Shown: positions 38,773 to 46,990, counted from the stretch's first letter. The stretch is DNA of 64,000 bases from Arthrobacter sp. ZGTC412 (GCF_002929215.1 NZ_PJII01000005.1:1-64000); one strand, 5' to 3'. Program-made: numbers and translations. Notes: generated by a model from the sequence alone, not told the origin.

Positions 38773-40089
38773 ATGACCAACTGGCGGATCAGGGACTTCC
38801 ACTCAGCGGACCTGGACGGGATCCTGCACCTTTGGGAGACGCTCAAGTCGCACAACGTCGAACCCGTGTACGCGCTGTCCGAGGTCCTCGCGTCCTGCGA
38901 AAAGGACCACGCCGTGGTGGCGGTGCAGGGCGATAAGGTGGTGGGTGCCGCCGTCGGACGTGCCGCGCACGACCAGGGCTGGATCGTCTTCCTGGCCACG
39001 CTGCCCGAATACCGTGGCCGCGGCATCGGCACCTCGCTGCTGGCCGCCGTCGAAAACCGCATGGCCCCACACGGCCTGAACAAGCTCTCGGCTCTGATGC
39101 CCGAGTCCGAAACCCGGGTGGAGGCCTTCCTGGGCCGGGGCTTCGCACTGAAGAAGAACCTCAGGTACTTCGAGCGAACCATTCCCGTCCAGCGGCAGGA
39201 GCTCGGCGCGCTGGGACAGCTCGGCGGCCGTGTCCTGGCCCGGGACCTGTGGGAAAACGTGGCCGGCATGCGCAAAGAGAAGGAACTGCTGGAGCGCCGC
39301 CTCGTCCTGCCCCTGGCCGAGGCCGACCTCGCCGACGAATTCGGCGTCGTCCCGCCGCGCGCCGTCGTACTCTTCGGCCCGCCCGGCACCGGCAAAACCA
39401 CCTTCGCCAAAGCCATCGCCTCCCGCCTGGAATGGCCCTTCGTCGAAGTGTTCCCGTCGAGGCTCGCCGCCGATCCACAAGGCCTGGCCGGCGCGCTGCG
39501 CGAGACGTTCCTCGAGATCGCGGAGCTGGAGCACGCCGTCGTGTTCATCGACGAGGTGGAGGAAATCGCGTCCCAGCGTTCGGGAGAGCCGCCGTCGCCG
39601 CTGCAGGGCGTCACCAACGAGCTGCTCAAGATCATCCCCGCGTTCCGTGAACAGCCCGGCCGCCTGCTGGTCTGCGCCACCAACTTCATCCGCGCCCTGG
39701 ACACCGCCTTCCTGCGCCACGGCCGCTTCGACTACGTCATCCCCATTGGGCTCCCCGACCGGCAGGCCCGCGAAGCTATGTGGCAGCGCTTCATCCCCGC
39801 GCCGGTGGTGGACGCCGTGGACGTGGAACTGCTCGTGGAACGCACCGAAGGCTTCTCGCCGGCGGACATCGAGTACGCCGCACGCAGCGCGTCGCAGCGT
39901 GCGCTGGAGAAGGCAGTGTACGACGACGGCGGGCTCGCTTCCGGCGGCACGCTTTCCGTTCGCGAGGCGGTGCGGAAGGGCCCCTCAACCCAGGATTATC
40001 TGGACGCCATCGGTGATACCCGGACCACCGTCAGCGCCGAAGTGCACCAGGACTTCCTGGAAGACATCGATGCCCTGGGCCGCGTGTAG
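38773..40089 (+). CDS. Fusion of GNAT acetyltransferase and AAA ATPase
   Basis: A 438-residue two-domain protein. Residues 1-135 form a GNAT domain with the acetyl-CoA loop RGRGIG (81-86) after FLATLPEY. Residues 150-438 form an AAA module: Walker A GPPGTGKT (202-209), Walker B VVFIDEVE (256-263), sensor-1 LLVCATN, the arginine-finger segment LRHGRFDYVIPI and the AAA-lid EGFSPADIEYAARSASQRALEK. No membrane or protease domain is attached. Role unknown; ATP-driven remodelling coupled to acetylation of a substrate is inference. GGAGACGGT ribosome site. The next gene follows after 9 bases. Confidence 0.88.
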   Translation: MTNWRIRDFHSADLDGILHLWETLKSHNVEPVYALSEVLASCEKDHAVVAVQGDKVVGAAVGRAAHDQGWIVFLATLPEYRGRGIGTSLLAAVENRMAPHGLNKLSALMPESETRVEAFLGRGFALKKNLRYFERTIPVQRQELGALGQLGGRVLARDLWENVAGMRKEKELLERRLVLPLAEADLADEFGVVPPRAVVLFGPPGTGKTTFAKAIASRLEWPFVEVFPSRLAADPQGLAGALRETFLEIAELEHAVVFIDEVEEIASQRSGEPPSPLQGVTNELLKIIPAFREQPGRLLVCATNFIRALDTAFLRHGRFDYVIPIGLPDRQAREAMWQRFIPAPVVDAVDVELLVERTEGFSPADIEYAARSASQRALEKAVYDDGGLASGGTLSVREAVRKGPSTQDYLDAIGDTRTTVSAEVHQDFLEDIDALGRV

Positions 40090-40098
40090 TTTTGACTT

Positions 40099-41358
40099 AT
40101 GTCCTCCAACCCCCTCCGGCATGCCATGGCGCGCATGGGCGGCCGCGATCCGCACGAAAAGCACAGGGCAGCCACCCCGCTTGAACTATTCTTCGACCTG
40201 ACCTTTGTGATTGCGTTCGGCGTAGCGGGCAGCCAGTTCGCCCATGAGATTGCGGAAGCGCACTTCATCCCCGGGCTGCTGGGCTTCTCCTTCGCGATGT
40301 TCGCCGTGATCTGGGCCTGGATCAACTTCACCTGGTTCGCCAGTGCCTACGACACCGATGACTGGATCTTCCGGGTAGTCACCATGGTCCAGATCGTGGG
40401 GGTCCTGATCCTCGCCATGGGAATCGAGCCGATGTTCCATTCCCTGGTGCAGGGGGACCACGTAGACAACGCCGTGATCGTGGGCGGCTACGTGGTCATG
40501 CGGCTCGCACTTGTGGCCCAGTGGCTTCGGGCAGCGCGGCAAGATCCCGCCCGCCGTGACACCTGCCTGCGTTACGCGAGGTACCTCGCGCTGGTGCAGC
40601 TCGGCTGGATCGCAGTCCTGATTATCGAGGCCGACGTTCTCACGACGTTCCTCATGGTTGTGCCCCTGATCGTGCTGGAGATGGCCACCCCCTATGCGGC
40701 CGAGCGCAAAGCCAGGACACCGTGGCACGCACACCATATTGCCGAGCGGTACGGGCTGCTGGCCATCATCGCCCTCGGCGAATGCCTTATCGGCGCCATC
40801 GAAACCCTCCGGGCCATCGTTGCCAACCACGGCTGGAGCGTAGACGCTGCGCTGGTCGGTTTTGGCGGAACGGCCCTGGCATTTGCGATGTGGTGGATCT
40901 ACTTCATGCTGCCCGCCGGACGGGCGCTGCACCTGCGCCGGCACCGGTCGTTCCTGTTCGGGTACGGGCACATCCCCCTCTTCGCCGCAATCGCGGCCAC
41001 CGGCGCGGGGCTGCATGTGGCCGCGTACTACATCGACCACGAGGCACACATCAGCGCCGCGGTGGCCGTGGCCAGCATTGCGGTTCCGGTGGCACTTTTC
41101 CAGGGCTCGTTGACCTGGCTGTACAGCGCCATGGTCGGCCCGGACTGCACCGTTATCACCGTGGCCGGGATAGTGCTGGTGGCGCTGGCTGCAGCAGTTG
41201 GACTGGCTGCTGCCGGGGTTTCGGTCCCGGTGTGCCTGCTGGTGATTGTGCTGGCACTCGGCCTTTCAATCGTGATTGATGAGCGCCGCGGCTCCGAGCG
41301 GCTGCATCACGCCCTGGAGAAGCTGGAGGGGGAGGCTACCGTTCCCCGCCCGTCCTAG
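40099..41358 (+). CDS. LtrA-like (low temperature requirement) membrane protein
   Basis: A 419-residue polytopic protein, about 11 to 12 membrane helices, of the LtrA family. The signature is EKHRAATPLELFFDLTFVIAFGVAGSQFAHE, with further conserved HIAERYGLLAIIALGECLIGAIETL near residue 215. Function poorly known. TAGTTT ends 6 bases before the ATG and overlaps the stop of the previous gene; with no ribosome site this suggests a leaderless transcript. The 3' end overlaps the convergent HD-domain gene by 4 bases. Confidence 0.9.
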   Translation: MSSNPLRHAMARMGGRDPHEKHRAATPLELFFDLTFVIAFGVAGSQFAHEIAEAHFIPGLLGFSFAMFAVIWAWINFTWFASAYDTDDWIFRVVTMVQIVGVLILAMGIEPMFHSLVQGDHVDNAVIVGGYVVMRLALVAQWLRAARQDPARRDTCLRYARYLALVQLGWIAVLIIEADVLTTFLMVVPLIVLEMATPYAAERKARTPWHAHHIAERYGLLAIIALGECLIGAIETLRAIVANHGWSVDAALVGFGGTALAFAMWWIYFMLPAGRALHLRRHRSFLFGYGHIPLFAAIAATGAGLHVAAYYIDHEAHISAAVAVASIAVPVALFQGSLTWLYSAMVGPDCTVITVAGIVLVALAAAVGLAAAGVSVPVCLLVIVLALGLSIVIDERRGSERLHHALEKLEGEATVPRPS

Positions 41359-41990
41359 CGTCCCGGCGCCGCCTCACCCGCGGCATCCGGCTCCTCATAG
41401 GACAGGTTCTCGTAATCCGTGGTGTCTTCCTCGTCCAGCTGCTCGTCCAGCTCCTCCAGCAGCCACGGATTCACCCGGGCAAGGATCTTCCGGACCTCCT
41501 CAACCTCCACGGCGGCGTACAGCACAGCACGGGCATCGCGGTACCTGGTGACCGGCGGCCTGTCCGGCCATTTCTCAGCCAGCGCTTTGACCCTCTCGGG
41601 CAGCGAGTTGTGGGCGTTGTCCGCGATCTTGACCAGGGCGGCGTCATGGTCCTCGGCGATCTCGCGGATCCCGGCCTGGTAGTCGTCCGGGTTGCTGTGC
41701 AGCCGGTTGGTGACGCGTTCAATAATCTCCACCGCCCGCTCGGAGACGCCCATGTCCAGCAGGGCCTGGCGGGTGATCGGCGTGTCCTCGGCAATGTCGT
41801 GCAGGTATCCAGCGATCCGGACATCGTCGTCGAAATCGGCAAGGGCGTCACCGACGGCGAGGACATGCTCCCGGTAGGGGCGCTTGAGCTTGTCCTTCTG
41901 CCGGTTGTGGGCCACCTCGGCAAGGACCTTTGCGGTCTCTACCCTGAATTTGGGCGCCGGGCTCTGCTCCGCGGCCTGCTGGTCTGACAT
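41355..41990 (-). CDS. HD-domain hydrolase
   Basis: A 211-residue metal-dependent phosphohydrolase with an HD domain: REHVLAVGDALADF, then GYLHDIAEDTPITRQALLDMG (the H-D pair, as in RelA/SpoT hydrolase domains), and KIADNAHNSLPERVKAL, whose Asp closes the metal site. A small alarmone or nucleotide hydrolase is possible. The acidic tail (LDEQLDEEDTTDYEN...) is unusual for the family and probably disordered. Confidence 0.85.
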   Translation of the reverse strand: MSDQQAAEQSPAPKFRVETAKVLAEVAHNRQKDKLKRPYREHVLAVGDALADFDDDVRIAGYLHDIAEDTPITRQALLDMGVSERAVEIIERVTNRLHSNPDDYQAGIREIAEDHDAALVKIADNAHNSLPERVKALAEKWPDRPPVTRYRDARAVLYAAVEVEEVRKILARVNPWLLEELDEQLDEEDTTDYENLSYEEPDAAGEAAPGR

Positions 41991-42047
41991 GTCCTAAGCC
42001 TAGGCTGAACAGGCAGCCTGGGCTCAACCGGCTTCAGCCTTTCCGGG

Positions 42048-42248
42048 CTATTGCTTGCCATACTTCCGATGAACTGCCTGCTTGCTGACTCCCAGGCACA
42101 GCGCGATGGCTTCCCAGGACAATCCAGCCTGCCGTGCGCTCCGGACCAGCGAAGACTCCGTCCGGTTCACTTCCTTCTGCAGTTCGGCGACGGCGTGCAG
42201 CGCCTCTGCCGGCCCCATTCCATCCATTGATCCCACGAGTGTTTTCAT
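42048..42248 (-). CDS. Small helix-turn-helix DNA-binding protein
   Basis: A 66-residue protein, started at ATG 42248 because GGAGGTGG lies 5 bases upstream; a longer frame to 42380 crosses the promoter. A helical N-terminus (PAEALHAVAELQKEVNRTESSLVRSAR) precedes the HTH GLSWEAIALCLGVSKQAVHRKYGK. This type pairs with Clp N-domain genes in some actinobacteria; here it stands alone. Its promoter contains two GTCAAC-N4-GTTGAC palindromes (42267-42282, 42295-42310), pointing to autoregulation. Confidence 0.85.
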   Translation of the reverse strand: MKTLVGSMDGMGPAEALHAVAELQKEVNRTESSLVRSARQAGLSWEAIALCLGVSKQAVHRKYGKQ

Positions 42249-42266
42249 GCGTTCCACCTCCATGGC

Positions 42267-42282
42267 GTCAACACTAGTTGAC
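42267..42282 (-). promoter_or_regulatory. Operator copy 1 over the -10
   Basis: GTCAACACTAGTTGAC, a perfect 6+6 palindrome, overlaps the minus-strand -10 TAGTGT (42271-42276) of the small HTH gene. Confidence 0.75.
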
Positions 42283-42299
42283 AGCGGAAGGCCCGTCAA
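42271..42299 (-). promoter_or_regulatory. Promoter of the small HTH gene
   Basis: On the minus strand -35 TTGACG (42294-42299), a 17-base spacer and -10 TAGTGT (42271-42276). Each element falls inside one operator copy. Confidence 0.65.
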
Positions 42300-42310
42300 C
42301 GAAAGTTGAC
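42295..42310 (-). promoter_or_regulatory. Operator copy 2 over the -35
   Basis: GTCAACGAAAGTTGAC, the same palindrome with a different centre, overlaps the -35 TTGACG of the same promoter. Centre-to-centre distance to copy 1 is 28 bp. Confidence 0.75.
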
Positions 42311-42349
42311 AAACAGTGCGGGTGCGCACAGTGCAGACGAAGCCGGAGC

Positions 42350-43246
42350 TCAGCTGCCGGAGGGCCGCATCGCGCTCCACGCCCAGGGCTCGCGGGGCAG
42401 GGCGGCCGGCTCAAAGGCCTCCGCAGCCTTTTCAAGCGGTCCGGCCGGCAGTCCCAGCGATTCCAGCAGCCGGTCCCGCACGGTAGCGGCGGAGTTTCCC
42501 GCCTTTGCCAGATCCCGCAGCGTCACCGCGCCGTCGCGCTTGGCCAGCCGGACGCCGTCGGCATTCACCACCAGCGGTACGTGCGCATATTCCGGAATCG
42601 GAATATTCAGAAGCGAAGCGAGGAATGCCTGCCGTGGGGTAGACGGGAGTAGGTCGTCACCACGGACCACCTGGTCGATGCCCTGCTCCGCGTCGTCCAC
42701 CACCACGGCGAGGTTGTACGCGGTCACGCCGTCGTTGCGGCGCAGCACGAAGTCGTCCACCAGCCCCGCGTAGGCACCGTGCAGCACGTCGTGCACCGTG
42801 TACTCGGCGACGTCGGCGCGCAGCCGGATGGCAGCGGGCCGCGTAGAGCGCTTGAACTCCAGTTCCGCGGAGTCGAGATTGCGGCAGGTGCCCGGATAAG
42901 CTCCCTGCGGAGCGTGCGGGGCAGAGGGAGCCTCCTGGACTTCGCGCCGCGTGCAGAAGCATTCGTAGGTCAGTCCGGCAGCCGCCAGCCGGGAGATCGC
43001 ACGGGCGTAGAGGGGGCCGCGGGCAGTCTGGCGCACCACGTCGCCGTCCCAGGTGACACCGACAGCTTCCAGGTCCCGCAATTGCTCGGCCTCTGCGCCG
43101 GCCCGCGCGCGGTCCAGGTCCTCCACGCGGAGCAGGAACTTCCGGCCCGTGGAGCGGGCAAACAACCAGGCAAGGATTGCGGTCCGAAGATTTCCCACAT
43201 GGAGTTCACCTGAGGGGCTGGGGGCAAAGCGTCCTGCGGAGGTCAT
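42350..43246 (-). CDS. gluQ: Glutamyl-Q tRNA(Asp) synthetase
   Basis: Attaches glutamate to the queuosine base of tRNA(Asp). This 298-residue truncated class I synthetase has the Rossmann catalytic core without an anticodon-binding domain: PSPSGELHVGNLRTAILAW (HIGH motif as HVGN), RVEDLDRARAG, CFCTRREV as part of a zinc-site region, DDFVLRRNDGVTAYNLAVVVDD, and VRLAKRDGAVTL (KMSKS equivalent). The C-terminal end approaches the small HTH gene promoter. Confidence 0.93.
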   Translation of the reverse strand: MTSAGRFAPSPSGELHVGNLRTAILAWLFARSTGRKFLLRVEDLDRARAGAEAEQLRDLEAVGVTWDGDVVRQTARGPLYARAISRLAAAGLTYECFCTRREVQEAPSAPHAPQGAYPGTCRNLDSAELEFKRSTRPAAIRLRADVAEYTVHDVLHGAYAGLVDDFVLRRNDGVTAYNLAVVVDDAEQGIDQVVRGDDLLPSTPRQAFLASLLNIPIPEYAHVPLVVNADGVRLAKRDGAVTLRDLAKAGNSAATVRDRLLESLGLPAGPLEKAAEAFEPAALPREPWAWSAMRPSGS

Positions 43247-43288
43247 GGATCAACCCTATGCGGGACTAAAAGGTGCGCAGGGACAGCA

Positions 43289-43346
43289 CAAGAGCCCCTC
43301 AGCTACCGACTTCGGGAATCCGACGTCGGTAGCTCAGGGGCTCTTG
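43289..43346. terminator. Long hairpin of unclear role
   Basis: A 22-bp stem with one mismatch (arms starting CAAGAGCCCCT and ending AGGGGCTCTTG) around a 14-base loop. It looks like a GC-rich terminator, yet both flanking genes are transcribed away from it, and no U-tract follows on either strand. It may end an unannotated small RNA or antisense transcript. Confidence 0.5.
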
Positions 43347-43541
43347 CCGTGTTTGCAGACTGACCGTGGTGTGAACAAGTGTCAATCAGCGGCGGCCTCC
43401 TTGCGGGAAGCGGTGTCCAGAACCCGGGTGGTGTGCCGGGGAGCCTGTAAGCCTTCAGGATTCAGCGGTAGCTTTGCCTTCGTTGCCACAATTTGAGCAG
43501 AACCCCTACAGTTGGAACAACAAGCATGGCCTCCACTGGTC

Positions 43542-43555
43542 AGTTTGATCAAACT
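43542..43555 (+). promoter_or_regulatory. Palindrome upstream of the Lrp gene
   Basis: AGTTTGATCAAACT is a perfect 14-bp palindrome 32 bases before the chosen TTG start. Lrp/AsnC proteins often bind such A/T-rich inverted repeats, so autoregulation is plausible. Confidence 0.5.
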
Positions 43556-43586
43556 CCACCCCCGGTACCGACAGGAACTGAGCATA

Positions 43587-44045
43587 TTGCAGGAACTCGA
43601 CGCCACCGACAAGCGCATCCTGAAGGGCCTGGACGAAGACCCGCGCGTTCCCGTCATGGTCCTGGCACACCGGCTGGGCCTTGCCCGCGGAACAGTGCAG
43701 AGCAGACTGGAACGGATGACGGCGTCGGGAGCGCTGCGCCCCAACAGCAGCAGGGTGCTTCCCGCCGCACTGGGACGCGGGGTGGCGGCCTCCGTGAGCG
43801 CCGAACTGAACCAAAGCCACCTCAACGAAGCCATTGCCGCCCTCCGCAAGATTCCGGAGGTGCTGGAATGCCATGCGCCGGCCGGAGATACCGACCTGCT
43901 GATCCGCGTGGTGGCCACCAGCCCGGACGACCTTTACCGGGTCTCCGAGGAAATCAGGCTGTGCCCGGGCATCGTGCGAACCTCCACCAGCATGTTCCTC
44001 CGTGAAGTCATCCCCTACCGCACCACCGGCCTGCTCAACGACTGA
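43587..44045 (+). CDS. Lrp/AsnC-family regulator
   Basis: A 152-residue protein with an N-terminal HTH (LDATDKRILKGLDEDPRVPVMVLAHRLGLARGTVQSRLERM) and a C-terminal RAM ligand-binding domain (EVLECHAPAGDTDLLIRVVATSPDDL). I start at TTG 43587, with AGGAA upstream and the usual family length; an ATG at 43512 gives 177 residues but runs through the palindrome. It converges with a second Lrp gene 3 bases away. Confidence 0.85.
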   Translation: MQELDATDKRILKGLDEDPRVPVMVLAHRLGLARGTVQSRLERMTASGALRPNSSRVLPAALGRGVAASVSAELNQSHLNEAIAALRKIPEVLECHAPAGDTDLLIRVVATSPDDLYRVSEEIRLCPGIVRTSTSMFLREVIPYRTTGLLND

Positions 44046-44048
44046 CAG

Positions 44049-44504
44049 TTACACCGGCGGGCCGGCGTTGGACTTCAGGTTCTTCATAACCAGGGTGGAG
44101 GTCAGCCGCTCAACCCCGGGCAGGGACGTGAGTTCGGCGTCATAGAAGCGCTGGTAGGCGGGCAGGTCCTCGGCGATGACCTTCAGCAGGTAATCGGGTG
44201 ATCCGAAGAGCCGCTGGGCCTCCACGATGTTGGGGTTGTCCGCCACGCGGTTTTCAAAGACCTCCATGGTGGAACGGTCCACCTGCCGGAGGGTGACAAA
44301 CACGATCGCCTCGAACCCCAGCCCTACGGCTGAGGGATCAATGTCTGCGCGATAGCCCCGAATCACCCCCGACTGCTCCAGGTCACGCAGCCGCCGGTGG
44401 CAAGGAGCCACTGTCAAACCGACCTTCCCCGCGAGGGCAGTGGCGGTCATCCGCCCGTCCTCCTTGAGGTGGCGCAAGATATTTCTGTCAATATGGTCAA
44501 TCAC
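44049..44504 (-). CDS. Lrp/AsnC-family regulator beside LysE exporter
   Basis: A 151-residue protein with HTH (IDRNILRHLKEDGRMTATALAGKVGLTVAPCHRRLRDLEQ) and RAM domain (NIVEAQRLFGSPDYLLKVIAEDL). It is divergent from the LysE-type exporter at 44610 and probably regulates it in response to an amino acid, as in known Lrp-exporter pairs. Confidence 0.92.
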   Translation of the reverse strand: MIDHIDRNILRHLKEDGRMTATALAGKVGLTVAPCHRRLRDLEQSGVIRGYRADIDPSAVGLGFEAIVFVTLRQVDRSTMEVFENRVADNPNIVEAQRLFGSPDYLLKVIAEDLPAYQRFYDAELTSLPGVERLTSTLVMKNLKSNAGPPV

Positions 44505-44609
44505 GCAAAAACCTTACCGCTTGACACCGGTAACGGGCGAAAAAGGACAGCACTTCCGGCGCGAAAATATCTAGGGTTTCTCCTGACGGACCCGTTGGCA
44601 GGAGAAACA

Positions 44610-45239
44610 ATGAACCCCGAGCTGTTTTTGGCCTTTGTGCTGGTTGCCGCCGCCCTGGCCTGCACGCCGGGCGTGGACTGGGCGTACTCCATCGCTGCAG
44701 GCCTGAGGCAGCGCAGCTTTGTGCCGGCGGTGGCAGGGCTTTGTGGCGGATACGTCCTTCACACGGTGCTGCTGGTGGCGGGGCTTGCAGCCCTGCTTAC
44801 GGGAATGCCCGGGGTCCTTGGCTGGATCACCCTGGCCGGAGCCGGGTACCTGATGTGGCTGGGCGTTAGTACGCTTCGTTCCTGGCGCGGAGCCAGCTTC
44901 TCGGCAGGAGCCGGCAGTGACGCGAACACGCGGCTCCGCACGTTCCTGCAGGGCATGGGAACCAGCGGCATCAACCCCAAGGGCCTGCTCTTCTACGTGG
45001 CACTCGTTCCCCAGTTCGTCAGCGCGGAGGCGTCCCTGCCCGTCCCGGTCCAGTCGGGCCTGCTGGGCATGACGTTTGTGCTGCTTGCGGGGATCGTGTA
45101 CACCGCCGTCGCCCTCCTGTCCCGGACCCTGCTGCAGAGCCGGCCGGGTGCGGCCCGGTTGGTGACTCTTGCCAGCGGGGTGATCATGGTGATGCTGGGG
45201 GCCATACTGCTCGGCGAACAACTCCTGCCGCTCCTTTAA
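44610..45239 (+). CDS. LysE/RhtB-family amino-acid exporter
   Basis: A 209-residue membrane protein with about six helices. The LysE-type N-terminus reads LACTPGVDWAYSIAAGLRQR (P-G motif), followed by GYLMWLGVSTLRSW and the late GINPKGLLFYVALVPQFV motif. GGAG before the ATG at 44610. Exports excess amino acid; the substrate is not predictable. Divergent from the Lrp gene across 105 bases. Confidence 0.92.
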   Translation: MNPELFLAFVLVAAALACTPGVDWAYSIAAGLRQRSFVPAVAGLCGGYVLHTVLLVAGLAALLTGMPGVLGWITLAGAGYLMWLGVSTLRSWRGASFSAGAGSDANTRLRTFLQGMGTSGINPKGLLFYVALVPQFVSAEASLPVPVQSGLLGMTFVLLAGIVYTAVALLSRTLLQSRPGAARLVTLASGVIMVMLGAILLGEQLLPLL

Positions 45240-45273
45240 GGGAGCCCAGGTTGCCGGTGCCTGGCCAGCGAGC

Positions 45274-46251
45274 CTAGTCGTCGCTGAGCTTGTTCCAGTC
45301 CTGTTCCCAGATCCGGCGCATCTCCTCGTCCTTGCGGATAGGCACCGGCGCCGCGATCTCCCGCTGCGGCACCGGGTCCTCGTGCCGCCGCCCCCAGTCC
45401 CGCGGGTTAAGCGACCTCCGGCTGGAGTCCAAAAGCAGCAGCGCCCGGTCCGTAAGGGCGTCGTTCCGCAGGGTCAGGTGCGTCTTCCGCCGGCGCAGGA
45501 CCTCTGCAAGGGCCCGGTTCGCCGCCTCCAGACGACCCTCCCGCCGCAGGGCCCGGGCCCGCACGATCAACAGGGCGGCCGAAAGATCGTCCGCGTTGAG
45601 CAGGCCGTCGGTCCAGTCGATTACTGTCCGGCTGCGGCCCAGGGTCAGCGCCAGCGAGCAGCGCGCCAGGGCCATGGGGAGCGACGGCGGCAACCCGGCA
45701 AGGGCGTCCAGCGCGGCCTCCGTGCGCCCCGTCTCCCGCAATGAGTGCGCCAATGCCAGGAATACCGACTCCTCGCTGAAGAGGACGGGGATCTCCACGC
45801 GCTCGGCCAGCTCGATGTTCGTGATGATCCTGGTGAGATAGGTGGACGAATAGCGGTTGGCTTCGTCTTCATTCCTGGTGGTGAGCCCGCGCTGGAGAAG
45901 TTCCGACGCGCGCAGGTAGCCGCCCTGCTTGTAGACCAGCAGTCCGGCCATGAGGTAACAGAGCCCGGCCCATCCGGGATACGCGCGTGCCAGCGTGATC
46001 AGCTGTTCGGGCTGGCGGCTGGTAAAGACCGCCTCGTGCACAGCCTTGGCGGGTTTGGGCGGCATCCGTTTCAGCCGCGGGATCTCACCGTCCACGGAGA
46101 GCAACGCCGGGTGGCGTCCTCCGAGCACGCCGGTGAGCAGGCCGCCCACTCCCCCCGCGAGGTCGTGGACGGGCGTGCGCAGATGGGGCTGGCCGAAGGG
46201 TGTGAGGTCGCGGCTGTCCCAATAGATCGGTGCAGGGTCCCCGGGCGTCAT
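45274..46251 (-). CDS. Hypothetical TPR-like protein
   Basis: A 325-residue, largely helical cytoplasmic protein with repeated Ala/Leu-rich helix pairs resembling TPRs: AGLLVYKQGGYLRASELLQRGL, LALAHSLRETGRTEAALDALAG, LIVRARALRREGRLEAANRALAEVL. The last 50 residues are charged and end RRIWEQDWNKLSDD. Such proteins scaffold complexes; no partner gene is evident. Confidence 0.7.
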   Translation of the reverse strand: MTPGDPAPIYWDSRDLTPFGQPHLRTPVHDLAGGVGGLLTGVLGGRHPALLSVDGEIPRLKRMPPKPAKAVHEAVFTSRQPEQLITLARAYPGWAGLCYLMAGLLVYKQGGYLRASELLQRGLTTRNEDEANRYSSTYLTRIITNIELAERVEIPVLFSEESVFLALAHSLRETGRTEAALDALAGLPPSLPMALARCSLALTLGRSRTVIDWTDGLLNADDLSAALLIVRARALRREGRLEAANRALAEVLRRRKTHLTLRNDALTDRALLLLDSSRRSLNPRDWGRRHEDPVPQREIAAPVPIRKDEEMRRIWEQDWNKLSDD

Positions 46252-46407
46252 CGTTCCATGCTAACCGGGACCTCCGACAGCAGGGACCGGTCCCCGCAGA
46301 TGCCTACCCCCGGCACTGCCCGGGCAAGCCGGCACTTGTTGCGGCAATAGATTTCCGCCAGGCTGGTAAGTGCCCTCAGCAGTTCCACGATCAGCAAGGA
46401 GAACGCC

Positions 46408-46614
46408 GTGCAAATCGATAAGTCCCAGATCCTCGAGCTCCTCAGAAACCAGGGAGACAACGACAAGGCCGCCCAGGCCGAGTCGGAGTTGCCCGACCAG
46501 GTGGACACCGAGCAGCATGCAGGAATCCTGTCCAAACTGGGCATCAACCCCGCGGATCTGCTGGGAAAACTTCCCGGCGGCCTGGGGGACAAGCTTGGAG
46601 GGCTGGGCCTCTAG
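46408..46614 (+). CDS. Small hypothetical protein
   Basis: A 68-residue acidic protein from a GTG start with AAGGAG upstream. The N-terminal half is helical and charged (QILELLRNQGDNDKAAQAESELPDQVD). The end is Gly/Leu-rich (LLGKLPGGLGDKLGGLGL). It ends 1 base before the convergent NTF2-like gene. No family recognised. Confidence 0.7.
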   Translation: MQIDKSQILELLRNQGDNDKAAQAESELPDQVDTEQHAGILSKLGINPADLLGKLPGGLGDKLGGLGL

Positions 46615-46615
46615 C

Positions 46616-46990
46616 TCAGCCTCGTTCCATAAACCACTCGGTGAAGGCGGAAGCCCGCCCCGTGGGGTCCAGCCGGAGGACCCAGAGGTTGTCGTAGGTG
46701 GGCCGGTCGCCGGAGTAGATGGTGACGCCCTGGATAAAGGCGGTGGCGCCGTCCGTGCCCAGCAGTTCCCAGCTGAAGGTCCAGTCGCCGGGGGCATCAC
46801 GGGCGGCCGTCCATCCCTTAACGATGCCGTCCTGCCCCTGCCACGCGTGGGGGTCATTGGGCCGCGTCTCGTACCTTGCATCCTCGGTGAAGAGTGCACG
46901 GATGTCCTCAGCCCGGTTGCTGGTCCACGCGGCCTGGTACTTTTCCATCCACGCGGACACGTGCTTCCGCGCTGAACTTTGCTCAGTCAT
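46616..46990 (-). CDS. SnoaL/NTF2-like protein
   Basis: A 124-residue alpha+beta barrel protein: VSAWMEKYQAAWTSNRAEDIRALFTEDARYETRP is the typical N-terminus, followed by GWTAARDAPGDWTFSWELLGTDG. These folds serve as polyketide cyclases, isomerases or binding proteins; no specific activity is indicated. Confidence 0.85.
   Translation of the reverse strand: MTEQSSARKHVSAWMEKYQAAWTSNRAEDIRALFTEDARYETRPNDPHAWQGQDGIVKGWTAARDAPGDWTFSWELLGTDGATAFIQGVTIYSGDRPTYDNLWVLRLDPTGRASAFTEWFMERG

Larger units (their letters stand above)
43247..43586. other. Divergent gap with hairpin and palindrome
   Basis: No coding region is supported here. The stretch holds the long hairpin at 43289-43346 and the palindrome at 43542-43555 upstream of the Lrp-type gene. 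Confidence 0.6.

Noticed and set aside
42249-42380. Longer version of the small HTH protein from 42380
   Set aside because: It would cross its own promoter and operators; GGAGGTGG marks the ATG at 42248.
43325-43346. D-arm-like GGTAGCTCAGGGG inside the long hairpin, suggesting a tRNA
   Set aside because: No matching acceptor stem, anticodon arm or T-loop was found; the sequence is simply one arm of the 22-bp hairpin.
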